A stretch of 64,000 bases of DNA from Streptomyces pactum (GCF_016031615.1 NZ_JACYXC010000001.1:4216001-4280000); one strand, 5' to 3'. Positions 10,012 to 18,504 are shown, counted from the stretch's first letter. The notes: generated by a model not told the origin, from the letters alone. A program made the numbers and translations.

Positions 10012-11114
10012 ACCTCGCCGCAGCCAATGAGAGCCTGGCCGAGTCCAGCAACGTGCTGGTCTACTCGGCGATGGCCGTCTACACCCTGGCCTTCCTCGCC
10101 CACATCGCCGAATGGGTCTTCGGCAGCCGCAGCGCCGTGGGCCGTACCGCCGCGGCGATCACCACCGACCGCGGAGAACCGGCGCCCGCCGGGGCGGAGG
10201 CCGCGACCCGTGCCGCCGCCGGTTCCGCCGGCTCCGGTGGCACCGCGGTGCTGGAGCGGCCCAAGGTGATCACCCGTTCCGCGGCCGGCCGCCGCGACGT
10301 GCCCGACGGCCCCGGCGCCGCGGGCACCAGCGAGCGGGGCGACCTGTACGGCCGGATCGCGGTCGGCCTGACCGTCCTCGGCTTCCTGATCCACGCCGGC
10401 GGTGTGGTCTCCCGCGCCGTGGCGGTGAAGCGGGCGCCGTGGAGCAACATGTACGAGTTCTCCACCACGTTCGCGATGGTCGCGGTGGGGACGTACCTGG
10501 TGCTGCTGGCGCTGCGGAAGAACGTGCGCTGGATCGGTCTGCCGCTGGTCACCACGATCCTGCTGGACCTGGGGCTGGCCGTGTCGGTGCTCTACACCGA
10601 GAACGACCAGCTGGTCCCCGCGCTCGACTCGTACTGGCTGTGGATCCACGTCAGCTGCGCCATCGTCTCCGGCGCGGCCCTGTACCTGGGCGCGGTCTCC
10701 GCGCTGCTGTACCTGTTCCGGGACAGCTACGAGGCCCGGCTGGAGAACCCGGAGGGCAAGCAGTACGGCGCCTTCGTCAGCTCGGTGCTGGCCCGGACGC
10801 CGTCCGCCGCGTCGCTGGACAAGTTCTCGTACCGCATCAACGCCACGGTCTTCCCGCTGTGGACGTTCACCATCATCGCCGGCGCCATCTGGGCCGAGGT
10901 GGCCTGGGGCCGCTACTGGGGCTGGGACCCCAAGGAGGTCTGGTCCTTCGTCACCTGGGCCGCGTACGCGTCCTACCTGCACGCCCGCGCCACCGCCGGC
11001 TGGAAGGGCCGCAAGGCCGCGTACCTGGCCCTGATCGCCTTCGGTTCCTACCTGTTCAACTACTACGGCATCAACATCTTCGTCTCCGGCAAGCACTCGT
11101 ACTCCGGAGTCTGA
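10008..11114 (+). CDS. ccsB: Cytochrome c haem lyase subunit CcsB/CcsA family
   Basis: 368 aa from GTG overlapping the resB stop (GTGA). Multiple membrane helices. The WWD haem-handling motif is WAEVAWGRYWGWDPKEVWSF near residue 300, with conserved His in SCAIVSG and WIHVS regions and YASYLHARATAGWKG near the C-terminus. It presents haem on the outer face for attachment to apocytochrome c. The cytoplasmic loop after the first helix (about residues 40-110) is Ala/Gly-rich and variable. Last gene of the operon. Confidence 0.95.
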   Translation: MNLAAANESLAESSNVLVYSAMAVYTLAFLAHIAEWVFGSRSAVGRTAAAITTDRGEPAPAGAEAATRAAAGSAGSGGTAVLERPKVITRSAAGRRDVPDGPGAAGTSERGDLYGRIAVGLTVLGFLIHAGGVVSRAVAVKRAPWSNMYEFSTTFAMVAVGTYLVLLALRKNVRWIGLPLVTTILLDLGLAVSVLYTENDQLVPALDSYWLWIHVSCAIVSGAALYLGAVSALLYLFRDSYEARLENPEGKQYGAFVSSVLARTPSAASLDKFSYRINATVFPLWTFTIIAGAIWAEVAWGRYWGWDPKEVWSFVTWAAYASYLHARATAGWKGRKAAYLALIAFGSYLFNYYGINIFVSGKHSYSGV

Positions 11115-11276
11115 TCCGCCGTCGTCCCGGCACCCGGCCGCCCCGGCCGGGTGCCGCCGCGGTGACCACCGCTTCTCCGGCCGGTTCCGGTGGCCCGGGT
11201 CCTTCTGTGACCCGCGTCACGGGAACCGGCCGTCGGTCTTGGGACGGCTCAGGACGTGACCACCCCCACGCGGGCC

Positions 11277-11348
11277 CGGATACGTGACGGGCCGTGTCCC
11301 CGCCGCCGCACGCGGATACGTGACGGGCCGTGTCCCCGCCGCCGCACG
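11277..11348. repeat. Perfect 36-bp tandem duplication
   Basis: Two adjacent identical 36-bp units (11277-11312 and 11313-11348), each beginning CGGATACGTGACGG, in the 386-bp gap between ccsB and the convergent small membrane gene. The rest of the gap (11115-11276, 11349-11500) is GC-rich with no gene visible. Confidence 0.85.
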
Positions 11349-11500
11349 GGCCTGCGCGGGCTCGCCGTCCGTACCGCGGGACGGCCCGCCGCGTCCCCCG
11401 CGGGCGCGGGGGTTCCCGGCGGCGCGGCAGGTGCGGCCCGGGTCCGCGGGCGCCCCCGCCGGCGTGCGGCGGGTGGCGTCAGCGGCTTTCGCGGGCGTAC

Positions 11501-11920
11501 TCAGCGGGCCGGCGGGGTGTCCTCCGGGCCGGGGCCGTCGTCCTTGCGGTGCGGCCCCTCCTCGCCCTGCCGCTCGGTCTCCCGGTCCTTGACCGGCTCC
11601 TCGTCGGCCGCGGCCCGGTCGGCCGGCCCGCCGTCCCGGCCCGTACGGTCGTTCAGGGACTTCAGGAACTCCGGGTTGTCGTCCGGGGCGACCCAGCCGC
11701 CGCGCCGCCGGCCGAACGCCGGCCCGCTCCCGCCGGCCGGGGTGCGGTTGCGGCCCGCGATCAGCCAGGAGACCGAGCCGACGACGGGGAAGAGCAGGAT
11801 CAGGATCGCCCAGATCGGCTTGGGGATGTAGCGGACCTCCTGTTCATCGGTGGTGATGCAGTCGATGAACGCGTAGATGCTGAGCGCCAGCGGTACCAGA
11901 ATCATCAGCACCCGGAGCAT
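11501..11920 (-). CDS. Small membrane protein with PLDc_N-type domain
   Basis: 139 aa from ATG at 11920, with GGGGGA just upstream. Two membrane helices at the N-terminus: MLRVLMILVPLALSIYAFI and PIWAILILLFPVVGSVSWLI, joined by DCITTDEQEVRYIPK, which matches the PLDc_N (phospholipase D nuclease N-terminal) module found in many actinobacterial short proteins. It is followed by a charged tail with a conserved WVAPDDNPEFLKSLN stretch and a highly acidic/basic C-terminus. No phospholipase catalytic domain is present, so enzymatic activity is not expected. Confidence 0.85.
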   Translation of the reverse strand: MLRVLMILVPLALSIYAFIDCITTDEQEVRYIPKPIWAILILLFPVVGSVSWLIAGRNRTPAGGSGPAFGRRRGGWVAPDDNPEFLKSLNDRTGRDGGPADRAAADEEPVKDRETERQGEEGPHRKDDGPGPEDTPPAR

Positions 11921-12247
11921 GAGGCCGTCCCCCTGCGTTGGTGTACGGGCCGCGTGACGCGGGCCCTGGGTTACGGGCACCAGGGTAGACGGCCGGACCA
12001 GGAAGCCGTCCCGCGCGCCGCGGAGGCCACCCGGACGGTGCCGGACGGCCGGCCGCGGGAGCCGCGACGGGCGCTGTCCGGAGGGCGGACCGCCACCGAC
12101 CGGCGGACGGTGCGGACCGCGGGCCGCCCGGAGCCGGGGCGGACGGTGCGGACGGCCGGCCGCCCGGGGCCGCGGCGGACGGTGCCGGACGGCGGTTGTC
12201 CCGCCCTGCGACAAGCCGGTCCGGGCCCATGGCGGATACTTGACCCC
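11921..12247. other. Divergent intergenic region with CGGACGGTGCGG repeats; leaderless-type -10 for the UbiD gene
   Basis: About 200 bp around 12000-12200 consists of short repeats of CGGACGGTGCGGAC and CCGGGGC separated by variable GC-rich spacers; no gene seen. At 12235-12240, GATACT lies 7 bases before the ATG of the menaquinone decarboxylase, matching a Streptomyces -10 for a leaderless mRNA. No ribosome-binding site is present between them. Confidence 0.5.
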
Positions 12248-13699
12248 ATGGCATACGACGATCTTCGTTCGTTTCTGCGCGCGCTTGACCGCGAGGGCGA
12301 CCTCAAGCGCATCAAGGCCGAAGTTGACCCCCATCTGGAGGTCGGCGAGATCGTGGACCGGGTGAACAAGGCCGGCGGCCCGGCGCTGCTCTTCGAGAAC
12401 GTCAAGGGCTCCGCGATGCCGCTGGCGATGAACGTCTTCGGCACCGACCGGCGGCTGCTGAAGGCGCTGGGCCTGCGTTCCTACGACGAGATCAGCGAGA
12501 AGATCGGCGGGCTGGTCAAGCCCGAACTGCCGCAGGGTTTCGGTGGGCTGCGGGAGGCGTTCGGCAAGCTGGCCGGGGTCGCGCACGTGCCGCCGAAGAA
12601 GGTCAAGGACGCCCCCGTCCAGGAGGTGGTGCTCCAGGGCGACGAGGTCGATCTGGAGGCGCTGCCCGCGCTGTTCACCTGGCCCAAGGACGGCGGGTCC
12701 TTCTTCAACCTCGGGCTGACCCACACCAAGCACCCGGAGACCGGGGTGCGGAACCTGGGCCTGTACCGCCTCCAGCGCCACGACCGGCGCACCATCGGCA
12801 TGCACTGGCAGATCCACAAGGACAGCCGCAACCACTACCAGGTGGCGGCCCGCCGGGGCGAGAAGCTGCCGGTGGCCATCGCGTTCGGGGCGCCGCCGGC
12901 GGTGACGTACGCCTCCACCGCGCCGCTGCCCGGTGACATCGACGAGTACCTGTTCGCCGGCTTCCTCCAGGGGAAGCGGGTGGAGATGGTGGACTGCAAG
13001 ACCGTGCCGCTCCAGGTGCCGGCCGCCGCCGAGGTGGTGCTGGAGGGCTGGCTGGAGCCGGGGAAGATGCTGCCGGAGGGCCCGTTCGGGGACCACACCG
13101 GCTTCTACACCCCGCAGGAGGACTTCCCGGCGCTGACCATCGACTGCGTGACGATGCGCCGCCGTCCGCTGCTGCAGTCCATCGTGGTGGGCCGGCCGCC
13201 GACCGAGGACGGGCCGCTGGGGCGGGCCACCGAGCGGTTCTTCCTCCCGCTGCTGAAGATCATCGTGCCGGACATCGTCGACTACCACCTGCCGGAGTCC
13301 GGCGGGTTCCACAACTGCGCGATCGTCTCGATCGACAAGAAGTACCCCAAGCACGCGCAGAAGGTGATGCACGCCATCTGGGGCGCGCACATGATGTCGC
13401 TGACCAAGCTGATCATCGTGGTGGACGCCGACTGTGATGTGCACAACCTGCACGAGGTGTCCTGGCGGGCGCTGGGCAACACCGACTACGCCCGCGACCT
13501 GACCGTGGTCGAGGGCCCGGTGGACCATCTCGACCACGCCTCGTACCAGCAGTTCTGGGGCGGCAAGGCGGGCATCGACGCGACCCGCAAGCTGCCCGAG
13601 GAGGGGTACACCCGGGACGGCGGCTGGCCGGAGATGGTCGAGTCGGACCCGCGTACGGCGGCCCTGGTGGACCGCCGCTGGAAGGAGTACGGGCTGTGA
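12248..13699 (+). CDS. UbiD-family decarboxylase of futalosine-pathway menaquinone synthesis
   Basis: 483 aa. It begins MAYDDLRSFLRALDREGDL, and has typical UbiD features: SRNHYQVAARRGE, VEMVDCKTVPLQVPAAAEVVLEG, EGPFGDHTGFYTP, PTEDGPLGRATERFFLP and IIVVDADCDVHNLHEVSWRAL. UbiD enzymes use prenylated FMN. Next to a UbiA-type prenyltransferase and a UbiX-type flavin prenyltransferase, it should remove the carboxylate in a late step from 1,4-dihydroxy-6-naphthoate. In S. coelicolor the corresponding cluster belongs to the futalosine route. A leaderless-type -10 precedes the ATG. The prenyltransferase gene follows after 13 bases. Confidence 0.93.
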   Translation: MAYDDLRSFLRALDREGDLKRIKAEVDPHLEVGEIVDRVNKAGGPALLFENVKGSAMPLAMNVFGTDRRLLKALGLRSYDEISEKIGGLVKPELPQGFGGLREAFGKLAGVAHVPPKKVKDAPVQEVVLQGDEVDLEALPALFTWPKDGGSFFNLGLTHTKHPETGVRNLGLYRLQRHDRRTIGMHWQIHKDSRNHYQVAARRGEKLPVAIAFGAPPAVTYASTAPLPGDIDEYLFAGFLQGKRVEMVDCKTVPLQVPAAAEVVLEGWLEPGKMLPEGPFGDHTGFYTPQEDFPALTIDCVTMRRRPLLQSIVVGRPPTEDGPLGRATERFFLPLLKIIVPDIVDYHLPESGGFHNCAIVSIDKKYPKHAQKVMHAIWGAHMMSLTKLIIVVDADCDVHNLHEVSWRALGNTDYARDLTVVEGPVDHLDHASYQQFWGGKAGIDATRKLPEEGYTRDGGWPEMVESDPRTAALVDRRWKEYGL

Positions 13700-13712
13700 T
13701 GGGAGACCGCCG

Positions 13713-14630
13713 GTGAGCGCGGCCGAAGGGGTCGTCGGGCCCGGTCCGGGCCAGGCGGACGGCCGGCTGCGGGCCTTCCTGCGGCTGGTGATGATCGAGC
13801 ACTCGGTCTTCGCGCTGCCCTTCGCCTACATGGCGTCGTTCACCGCGATGCTGCTGGACGACGGCGAGATCGACTGGCTGGGGCTGCTGCTGGTGACGGT
13901 GGCGATGGTGGGGCTGCGCACCTTCGCGATGGCCTGCAACCGGATCATCGACCGGGAGATAGACGCCCGCAACCCGCGCACCGCGGGCCGGGAGCTGGTG
14001 ACCGGGGCGGTGTCGGTGCGGTCGGCGTGGGCCGGGGCGCTGGTGGCGCTGGTGGTCTTCCTGGGCGCGGCGGCGCTGCTCAACCCGCTGTGCCTGGCGC
14101 TGGCGCCGGTGGCGGTGGTGCCGATGGTGGTCTATCCGTACGGCAAGCGGTTCACCCACTTCCCGCACGCCATCCTGGGGCTGGCCCAGGCGATGGGCCC
14201 GGTGGGCGCCTGGATCGCGGTCACCGGCGAGTGGTCGTGGGAAGCGGTGATCCTGGGTGCCGCGATCGGCGTCTGGATCGGCGGCTTCGACCTGATCTAC
14301 GCCTGCCAGGACGTGGAGTCGGACCGGGAGAACGGGGTGAAGTCGGTACCGGCCCGCTTCGGCGTCGCCGGGGCGCTGTACGGGGCGCGCGGCTGCCACG
14401 TGCTGACGGTGGCGCTGCTCGCCTGGTACGGGCTGGCCACCGACGCCGGCGGGTTCTTCTGGGCCGGGCTGGCGGTGGTGGTGGCGGCGTTCTGCTACGA
14501 GCACGCCATCGTCCGGCCGGGCGACCTGTCCCGGCTGAACCGGGCCTTCTTCACGGTCAACGGCTTCATCGGGATAGCGCTGTTCTGCTGCGCGCTGCTG
14601 GATCTGCTGGTCCGGGGCCTGAGCGGGTGA
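13713..14630 (+). CDS. mqnP: 1,4-dihydroxy-6-naphthoate prenyltransferase (UbiA family)
   Basis: 305 aa from GTG with GGGAGA upstream. UbiA-superfamily membrane prenyltransferase: first Asp-rich motif NRIIDREIDARNPRTAGRE (NxxxDxxxD) near residue 70, second motif DLIYACQDVESDRENGVKS (DxxxD), and eight or so hydrophobic helices. Position between the UbiD-like and UbiX-like genes identifies it as the menaquinone prenyltransferase that attaches the polyprenyl tail to dihydroxynaphthoate. Operon with both neighbours (gaps 13 and 34 bp). Confidence 0.93.
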   Translation: MSAAEGVVGPGPGQADGRLRAFLRLVMIEHSVFALPFAYMASFTAMLLDDGEIDWLGLLLVTVAMVGLRTFAMACNRIIDREIDARNPRTAGRELVTGAVSVRSAWAGALVALVVFLGAAALLNPLCLALAPVAVVPMVVYPYGKRFTHFPHAILGLAQAMGPVGAWIAVTGEWSWEAVILGAAIGVWIGGFDLIYACQDVESDRENGVKSVPARFGVAGALYGARGCHVLTVALLAWYGLATDAGGFFWAGLAVVVAAFCYEHAIVRPGDLSRLNRAFFTVNGFIGIALFCCALLDLLVRGLSG

Positions 14631-14664
14631 AGCCCGCCGGAGGGCGCCGGATAGGCTCGATGGC

Positions 14665-15468
14665 GTGGAGCCGCGTGAACAGAACAGCGAACAGGGCAGC
14701 GCAGACGCCGGTGCCGGACCCGGTGTGCGGGCCGCCGCCGGCGTCCCCGGCGTCCCGCACACCGGACCCGTGGCGGAGGGCGGGGCACCGGCCCCCGGCG
14801 GCGGCGACGGCGCCCGCCGGCCCTGGGTGGTGGGGGTCTCCGGGGCCTCCGGCACGCCGTACGCCGCCTCGGTGATCCGTGGCCTGCTGGACGCGGGCGA
14901 GGACGTGGACCTGGTGGTCAGCCGGGCGTCGCGGCTGACGCTGCTGGACGAGACGGGCATCACCTACCGCGACGCGCACTGGCGCGAGGACCTGCGGCGG
15001 TGGCTGGCGCGCGGCGCCGACGGTACGCCGGACGCCTTCGAGGCGGAGGTCGGCCGGGTGCGGCACTGGGCGGCGGGGGACCTGGCCGCCGGGCCGTCGT
15101 CCGGCTCGTACCGGGTCAAGGGGATGCTCATCGTGCCGGCGAGCACCGCGTGCGTGGCCGGGGTGGCGCTGGGGCTGTCGAAGGACCTGCTGCAGCGCGC
15201 GGCGAGTGTGAACCTCAAGGAGCGGCGGCCGCTGGTGGTCGCGGTCCGGGAGGCACCGCTGAACGGGCAGACGCTGCGGCATCTGGTGACGCTGGACGAG
15301 GCGGGCGCCGTGGTGGTGCCCGCCTCGCCGGCGTTCTACGCGGGTGCGACGCACATCCAGGATCTGGTGGACTTCGTCGCGGGGCGGGTGCTGGACGCGG
15401 CAGGGGTGCCGCACAGGCTGTACCGCCGGTGGGAAGGGGAGCTGCGCGGTGGCGCCGCTCCGCGGTGA
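14665..15468 (+). CDS. UbiX-like flavin prenyltransferase of the menaquinone cluster
   Basis: 267 aa from GTG. Residues 1-50 are Gly/Ala/Pro-rich and absent from most UbiX proteins. The Rossmann flavoprotein domain then begins PWVVGVSGASGTPYAASVIRG, with SGSYRVKGMLIVPAST (FMN and prenyl-phosphate binding), GLSKDLLQRAASVNLKERRPLVVAVREAPLN and PASPAFYAGA. UbiX makes prenyl-FMN from FMN and dimethylallyl phosphate, the cofactor required by the UbiD protein two genes upstream, so the two act as a pair. Confidence 0.93.
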   Translation: MEPREQNSEQGSADAGAGPGVRAAAGVPGVPHTGPVAEGGAPAPGGGDGARRPWVVGVSGASGTPYAASVIRGLLDAGEDVDLVVSRASRLTLLDETGITYRDAHWREDLRRWLARGADGTPDAFEAEVGRVRHWAAGDLAAGPSSGSYRVKGMLIVPASTACVAGVALGLSKDLLQRAASVNLKERRPLVVAVREAPLNGQTLRHLVTLDEAGAVVVPASPAFYAGATHIQDLVDFVAGRVLDAAGVPHRLYRRWEGELRGGAAPR

Positions 15469-15532
15469 GACCGGCCGGGCGCGGGGCGCTCCGGTGCGGG
15501 ATGGAGGGCGGCGGGCCGGGGCCCGGCGCCGG

Positions 15533-15667
15533 TCAGCGCTTCTTGGCGACGGGGCGCCGGGCGGCGCGGGCGCGCTGCGGGGAAGCGGCGGGACGGTGAG
15601 CACGCGAGCGGCCGGCCAGCTCCTGCAGCTCACGCATGCGGGCGTACGCCATCTCGATCGTGTACAC
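15533..15667 (-). CDS. Small basic conserved protein (44 aa)
   Basis: GTG at 15667, stop at 15533. Sequence begins VYTIEMAYARMRELQELAGR, then a basic tail rich in Arg, Ala and Pro ending AKKR. An AGGAG lies 12 bases upstream; a TTG four codons earlier sits directly on the AGGAG and is less likely. I recall similar short proteins at this locus in other streptomycetes. The N-terminal helix plus Lys/Arg tail suggests nucleic-acid or membrane association, but no function is known. It is divergent from the AsnC-type regulator and shares its control region. Confidence 0.65.
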   Translation of the reverse strand: MYTIEMAYARMRELQELAGRSRAHRPAASPQRARAARRPVAKKR

Positions 15668-15713
15668 GGTGAGTCTCAACTCCTGAGGATCGTCATTGAT
15701 CGTATGAGAGATT

Positions 15714-15734
15714 TGCAGGGCAACCGACCCTGCA
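15714..15734. promoter_or_regulatory. Inverted repeat TGCAGGG-N7-CCCTGCA, candidate operator
   Basis: Perfect 7-bp arms 7 bases apart, in the AT-rich divergent region (15668-15793) between the small basic protein and the AsnC/Lrp gene. A second partly symmetric element, TCTACATGTAAA, lies at about 15745-15756. AsnC/Lrp regulators commonly autoregulate from such divergent regions; binding is inferred only. Confidence 0.5.
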
Positions 15735-15793
15735 TGCCTTAGATTCTACATGTAAATCGGTGAGATCGCAGAGCAATGGAAGGCGCCAGGCAT

Positions 15794-16249
15794 ATGGACG
15801 CGGTGGATAGGCAGCTCATCCAGGCCCTCCGGGAGAACGGCAGGGCCTCCTACGCCGAGCTCGGCCGGCTGGTCGGCCTCTCGGGCCCGAGCGTCACGGA
15901 CCGGATCAACCGGCTGGAGGCGGCCGGCGTGATCACCGGGTACCGGGCCACCGTGGACGCGGCCTCGCTGGGCCTCGGGGTCACCGCGCTGATCGGCATT
16001 CAGCTGTCGGACGCCACCGATCACGAGGACGTGGCGACCCGGCTGCGGGACCTGGCCGAGGTGGAGGACTGCTGGTTCATCGCGGGCGACGACTCCTACA
16101 TGCTCAAGGTGCGGGCCACCGACGTGGACGGGCTGGAGCGCACCATCCGGCGGCTGTCGGGCACCAAGGGGGTGTCCCGCACCCGGACCACCATCGTGCT
16201 CTCCACCAAGTGGGAGAACCGCGTCGGGGAACTGCCCGAGGAGGTCTGA
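15794..16249 (+). CDS. AsnC/Lrp-family transcriptional regulator
   Basis: 151 aa. ATG 15794 chosen because GGAAGG lies about 10 bases upstream and the protein then begins MDAVDRQLIQALRENGRASYAELG, the normal family start; ATG 15776 would add six residues. The HTH is LGRLVGLSGPSVTDRINRLEAAGVI. The C-terminal RAM domain includes GYRATVDAASLGLGVTAL and DCWFIAGDDSYMLKVRATD. Set between the late menaquinone genes and mqnE, it is a candidate regulator of quinone synthesis responding to an amino acid, but the ligand is unknown. Confidence 0.93.
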   Translation: MDAVDRQLIQALRENGRASYAELGRLVGLSGPSVTDRINRLEAAGVITGYRATVDAASLGLGVTALIGIQLSDATDHEDVATRLRDLAEVEDCWFIAGDDSYMLKVRATDVDGLERTIRRLSGTKGVSRTRTTIVLSTKWENRVGELPEEV

Positions 16250-16558
16250 CCGGGCCGCTGCCGGACCTGGGCCGGACGTCTGCCGGGCCCGGGCCGGGGA
16301 CCGGCCGCCGGCCGGAGGGGCGCGGCCCGGTCCACGGCCGGCGCGCGGCCGGGGAGCGGGGCCGGCTGACCCGGCGTCAGGCCGGGCGGCCCGACCGGGC
16401 GGCGGGGACGCCCGGTGCGGTGCGGTGCGGTCCGTCCGGCACGGCGGGCGGGGCGCCCGGTGCGGCGCCCCGGGGCGGGGGCCGGCGTCCGGTCCGCGAC
16501 CGTGGGAGTAGGCTCCTGAGGAAGGCCACAAAAGCAGACGTACGGGAGGCGGCCTCGG
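16250..16558. other. 309-bp intergenic region, no gene seen
   Basis: Between the AsnC-type regulator and mqnE. Strongly GC-rich with short GGCCGGGG-type runs. The last 50 bases (around CTCCTGAGGAAGG and GTACGGGAGG) are less GC-rich and probably contain the mqnE promoter and ribosome-binding site. No clear terminator was found. Confidence 0.4.
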
Positions 16559-17722
16559 ATGGACGCTGGGCTCAAGCGCGAGCTGGAGGAGAAGGTCCGC
16601 GCCGGTGAGCGGCTGTCCCGTGAGGACGGCATCGCCCTGTACGCGTGCGACGACCTGGCCTGGCTGGGCGGTCTCGCCCACGAGGTGCGGACGCGGAAGA
16701 ACGGTGACGTCGTCCACTTCAACGTCAACCGCCACCTCAACATGACGAACGTGTGCACCGCCTCGTGCGCCTACTGCTCCTTCCAGCGCAAGCCGGGGGA
16801 GAAGGACGCGTACACCATGCGCATCGAGGAGGCCGTCCGGCTCGCCAAGGCGATGGAGGGCGAGAACCTCACCGAGCTGCACATCGTCAACGGCCTCCAC
16901 CCCAACCTGCCCTGGCGGTACTACCCGCGCTCGCTGAAGGCGCTGAAGGAGGCCCTGCCGCAGGTCTCCCTGAAGGCGTTCACCGCCACCGAGATCCACC
17001 ACTTCGAGAAGATCTCCGGCCTCACCGCCGACGAGATCCTCGACGAGCTGATCGAGGCCGGGCTGGAGTCGTTGACCGGCGGCGGCGCCGAGATCTTCGA
17101 CTGGGAGGTCCGGCAGCACATCGTGGACCACGACACCCACTGGGAGGACTGGTCGCGCATCCACCGGCTGGCCCACGCCAAGGGGCTGAAGACGCCGTGC
17201 ACGATGCTCTACGGCCACATCGAGGAGCCCCGGCACCGGGTGGACCACGTGCTGCGGCTGCGTGAGCTCCAGGACGAGACCGGCGGCTTCCAGGTCTTCA
17301 TCCCGCTGCGCTACCAGCACGACTTCGTGGACATGAAGGACGGCAAGGTCCGCAACCGGCTCCAGGCCCGCACCACCATGGCCACCGGGGCCGAGGCGCT
17401 GAAGACCTTCGCGGTCTCCCGGCTGCTGTTCGACAACGTGCCGCACGTGAAGGTCTTCTGGGTGATGCACGGGGTGCAGACCGCCCAGCTGGCGCTCAAC
17501 CACGGCGCCGACGACATGGACGGGTCGGTGGTCGAGTACAAGATCACCCACGACGCCGACAACTACGGCACCCCGAACAAGCTCACCCGCGACGACCTGC
17601 TCGGCCTGATCCGGGACGCCGGCTTCCGGCCGGTGGAGCGGAACACCCGGTACGAGATCATCCGCGAGTACGAGGGCCCGGACCCGGCCCTCCGGGAGTC
17701 CCCGCAGCCGATGCGGGTGTGA
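16559..17722 (+). CDS. mqnE: Aminofutalosine synthase MqnE (radical SAM)
   Basis: 387 aa. The radical-SAM cluster motif is CTASCAYCSF (CxxxCxxC) near residue 67, preceded by VVHFNVNRHLNMTNV. Other family features are MEGENLTELHIVNGLHP, LKAFTATEIHHFEKISG, SLTGGGAEIFDWEVR and VFIPLRYQHDFVDMKDG. MqnE joins the enolpyruvyl group of MqnA product to SAM-derived adenosyl, forming aminofutalosine, the second step of the futalosine pathway. GGAGG lies upstream of the ATG. It completes the menaquinone block that starts at the UbiD gene; the remaining early genes are outside this window. Confidence 0.95.
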   Translation: MDAGLKRELEEKVRAGERLSREDGIALYACDDLAWLGGLAHEVRTRKNGDVVHFNVNRHLNMTNVCTASCAYCSFQRKPGEKDAYTMRIEEAVRLAKAMEGENLTELHIVNGLHPNLPWRYYPRSLKALKEALPQVSLKAFTATEIHHFEKISGLTADEILDELIEAGLESLTGGGAEIFDWEVRQHIVDHDTHWEDWSRIHRLAHAKGLKTPCTMLYGHIEEPRHRVDHVLRLRELQDETGGFQVFIPLRYQHDFVDMKDGKVRNRLQARTTMATGAEALKTFAVSRLLFDNVPHVKVFWVMHGVQTAQLALNHGADDMDGSVVEYKITHDADNYGTPNKLTRDDLLGLIRDAGFRPVERNTRYEIIREYEGPDPALRESPQPMRV

Positions 17723-17730
17723 CCCGAGGC

Positions 17731-17750
17731 CGCGCCGGGTACCCGGCGCG
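17731..17750. promoter_or_regulatory. Perfect 20-bp palindrome immediately before the UdgX start
   Basis: CGCGCCGGGT followed by its exact complement ACCCGGCGCG, no loop, ending two bases before the ATG of the next gene and starting 9 bases after the mqnE stop. It could be an operator, or in RNA a structure that hides the start codon or helps terminate mqnE transcription. Direct sequence observation; role unknown. Confidence 0.6.
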
Positions 17751-17752
17751 GC

Positions 17753-18454
17753 ATGGCCGGAACGCGAGCATCACGCGGGGGCGCCGCGGGCGACGCGGGA
17801 ACGGGGCCGGAGGAGGCGTACACCGCCGCGCCCTTCGTCCCCGAACGGGCCGACCTGGCCGCGCTGCGCGCCGCCGCGGCCGGCTGCCGGGGGTGCCCGC
17901 TGCACCGGGCCGCCGAGCGGACCGTCTTCAGCTCCGGGGACGCCGACGCCCGGGTGGTGCTCGTCGGGGAGCAGCCCGGCGACCAGGAGGACCGCGCGGG
18001 TCAGCCGTTCGTGGGCCCGGCCGGCCGGGTGCTGATGCGGGCGCTGGACGAGGCGGGCATCGACCCCACCGAGACCTACGTCACCAACGCGGTGAAGCAC
18101 TTCAAGTTCGAGGTCGTCCCCGAGCGCGGCAAGCGCCGCATACACAAGGCCCCCAACCTGCGGGAGCTGACCGCCTGCCGGCCCTGGCTGGTCGCCGAGA
18201 TCCGGCTGGTCGAACCCGAGGTGATCGTCGCGCTGGGCGCCACCGCCGGCAAGGCGCTGCTCGGCCCGTCGTTCCGGGTGACCCGGCAGCGCGGGGTGCC
18301 GCTGCCCTGCCCGGAACTGGACGGGGAGGCGCCCGGGGCGGAGTGCGTGGTGGCGACCATCCATCCGTCCGCGGTGCTCCGCGCCGCCGACCGGGAGGCG
18401 ACGTACCGGGGGCTGGTCTCCGACCTGCGGGTGGTGGCCGGGGCGCTCGGCTGA
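17753..18454 (+). CDS. udgX: UdgX-type uracil-DNA glycosylase
   Basis: 233 aa. An N-terminal Gly/Ala-rich leader is followed by a family 4-like UDG core: GCRGCPLHR with Fe-S type cysteines, motif A GEQPGDQEDRAGQPFVGPAGR, TYVTNAVKHFKF, and motif B HPSAVLRA. Between them lies the UdgX hallmark R-loop KRRIH (residues 127-131) followed by KAPN. In mycobacterial UdgX the His of this loop forms a covalent bond to the abasic sugar after uracil release, giving a suicide repair or tagging reaction; the motif here is intact. The gene is 30 bases after mqnE and separated only by the palindrome. Confidence 0.92.
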   Translation: MAGTRASRGGAAGDAGTGPEEAYTAAPFVPERADLAALRAAAAGCRGCPLHRAAERTVFSSGDADARVVLVGEQPGDQEDRAGQPFVGPAGRVLMRALDEAGIDPTETYVTNAVKHFKFEVVPERGKRRIHKAPNLRELTACRPWLVAEIRLVEPEVIVALGATAGKALLGPSFRVTRQRGVPLPCPELDGEAPGAECVVATIHPSAVLRAADREATYRGLVSDLRVVAGALG

Positions 18455-18504
18455 GCGTCGGGGACGGCCGGCGGGCGGCCGGGCCGACCCGGAGTGGTAA
18501 TGGA

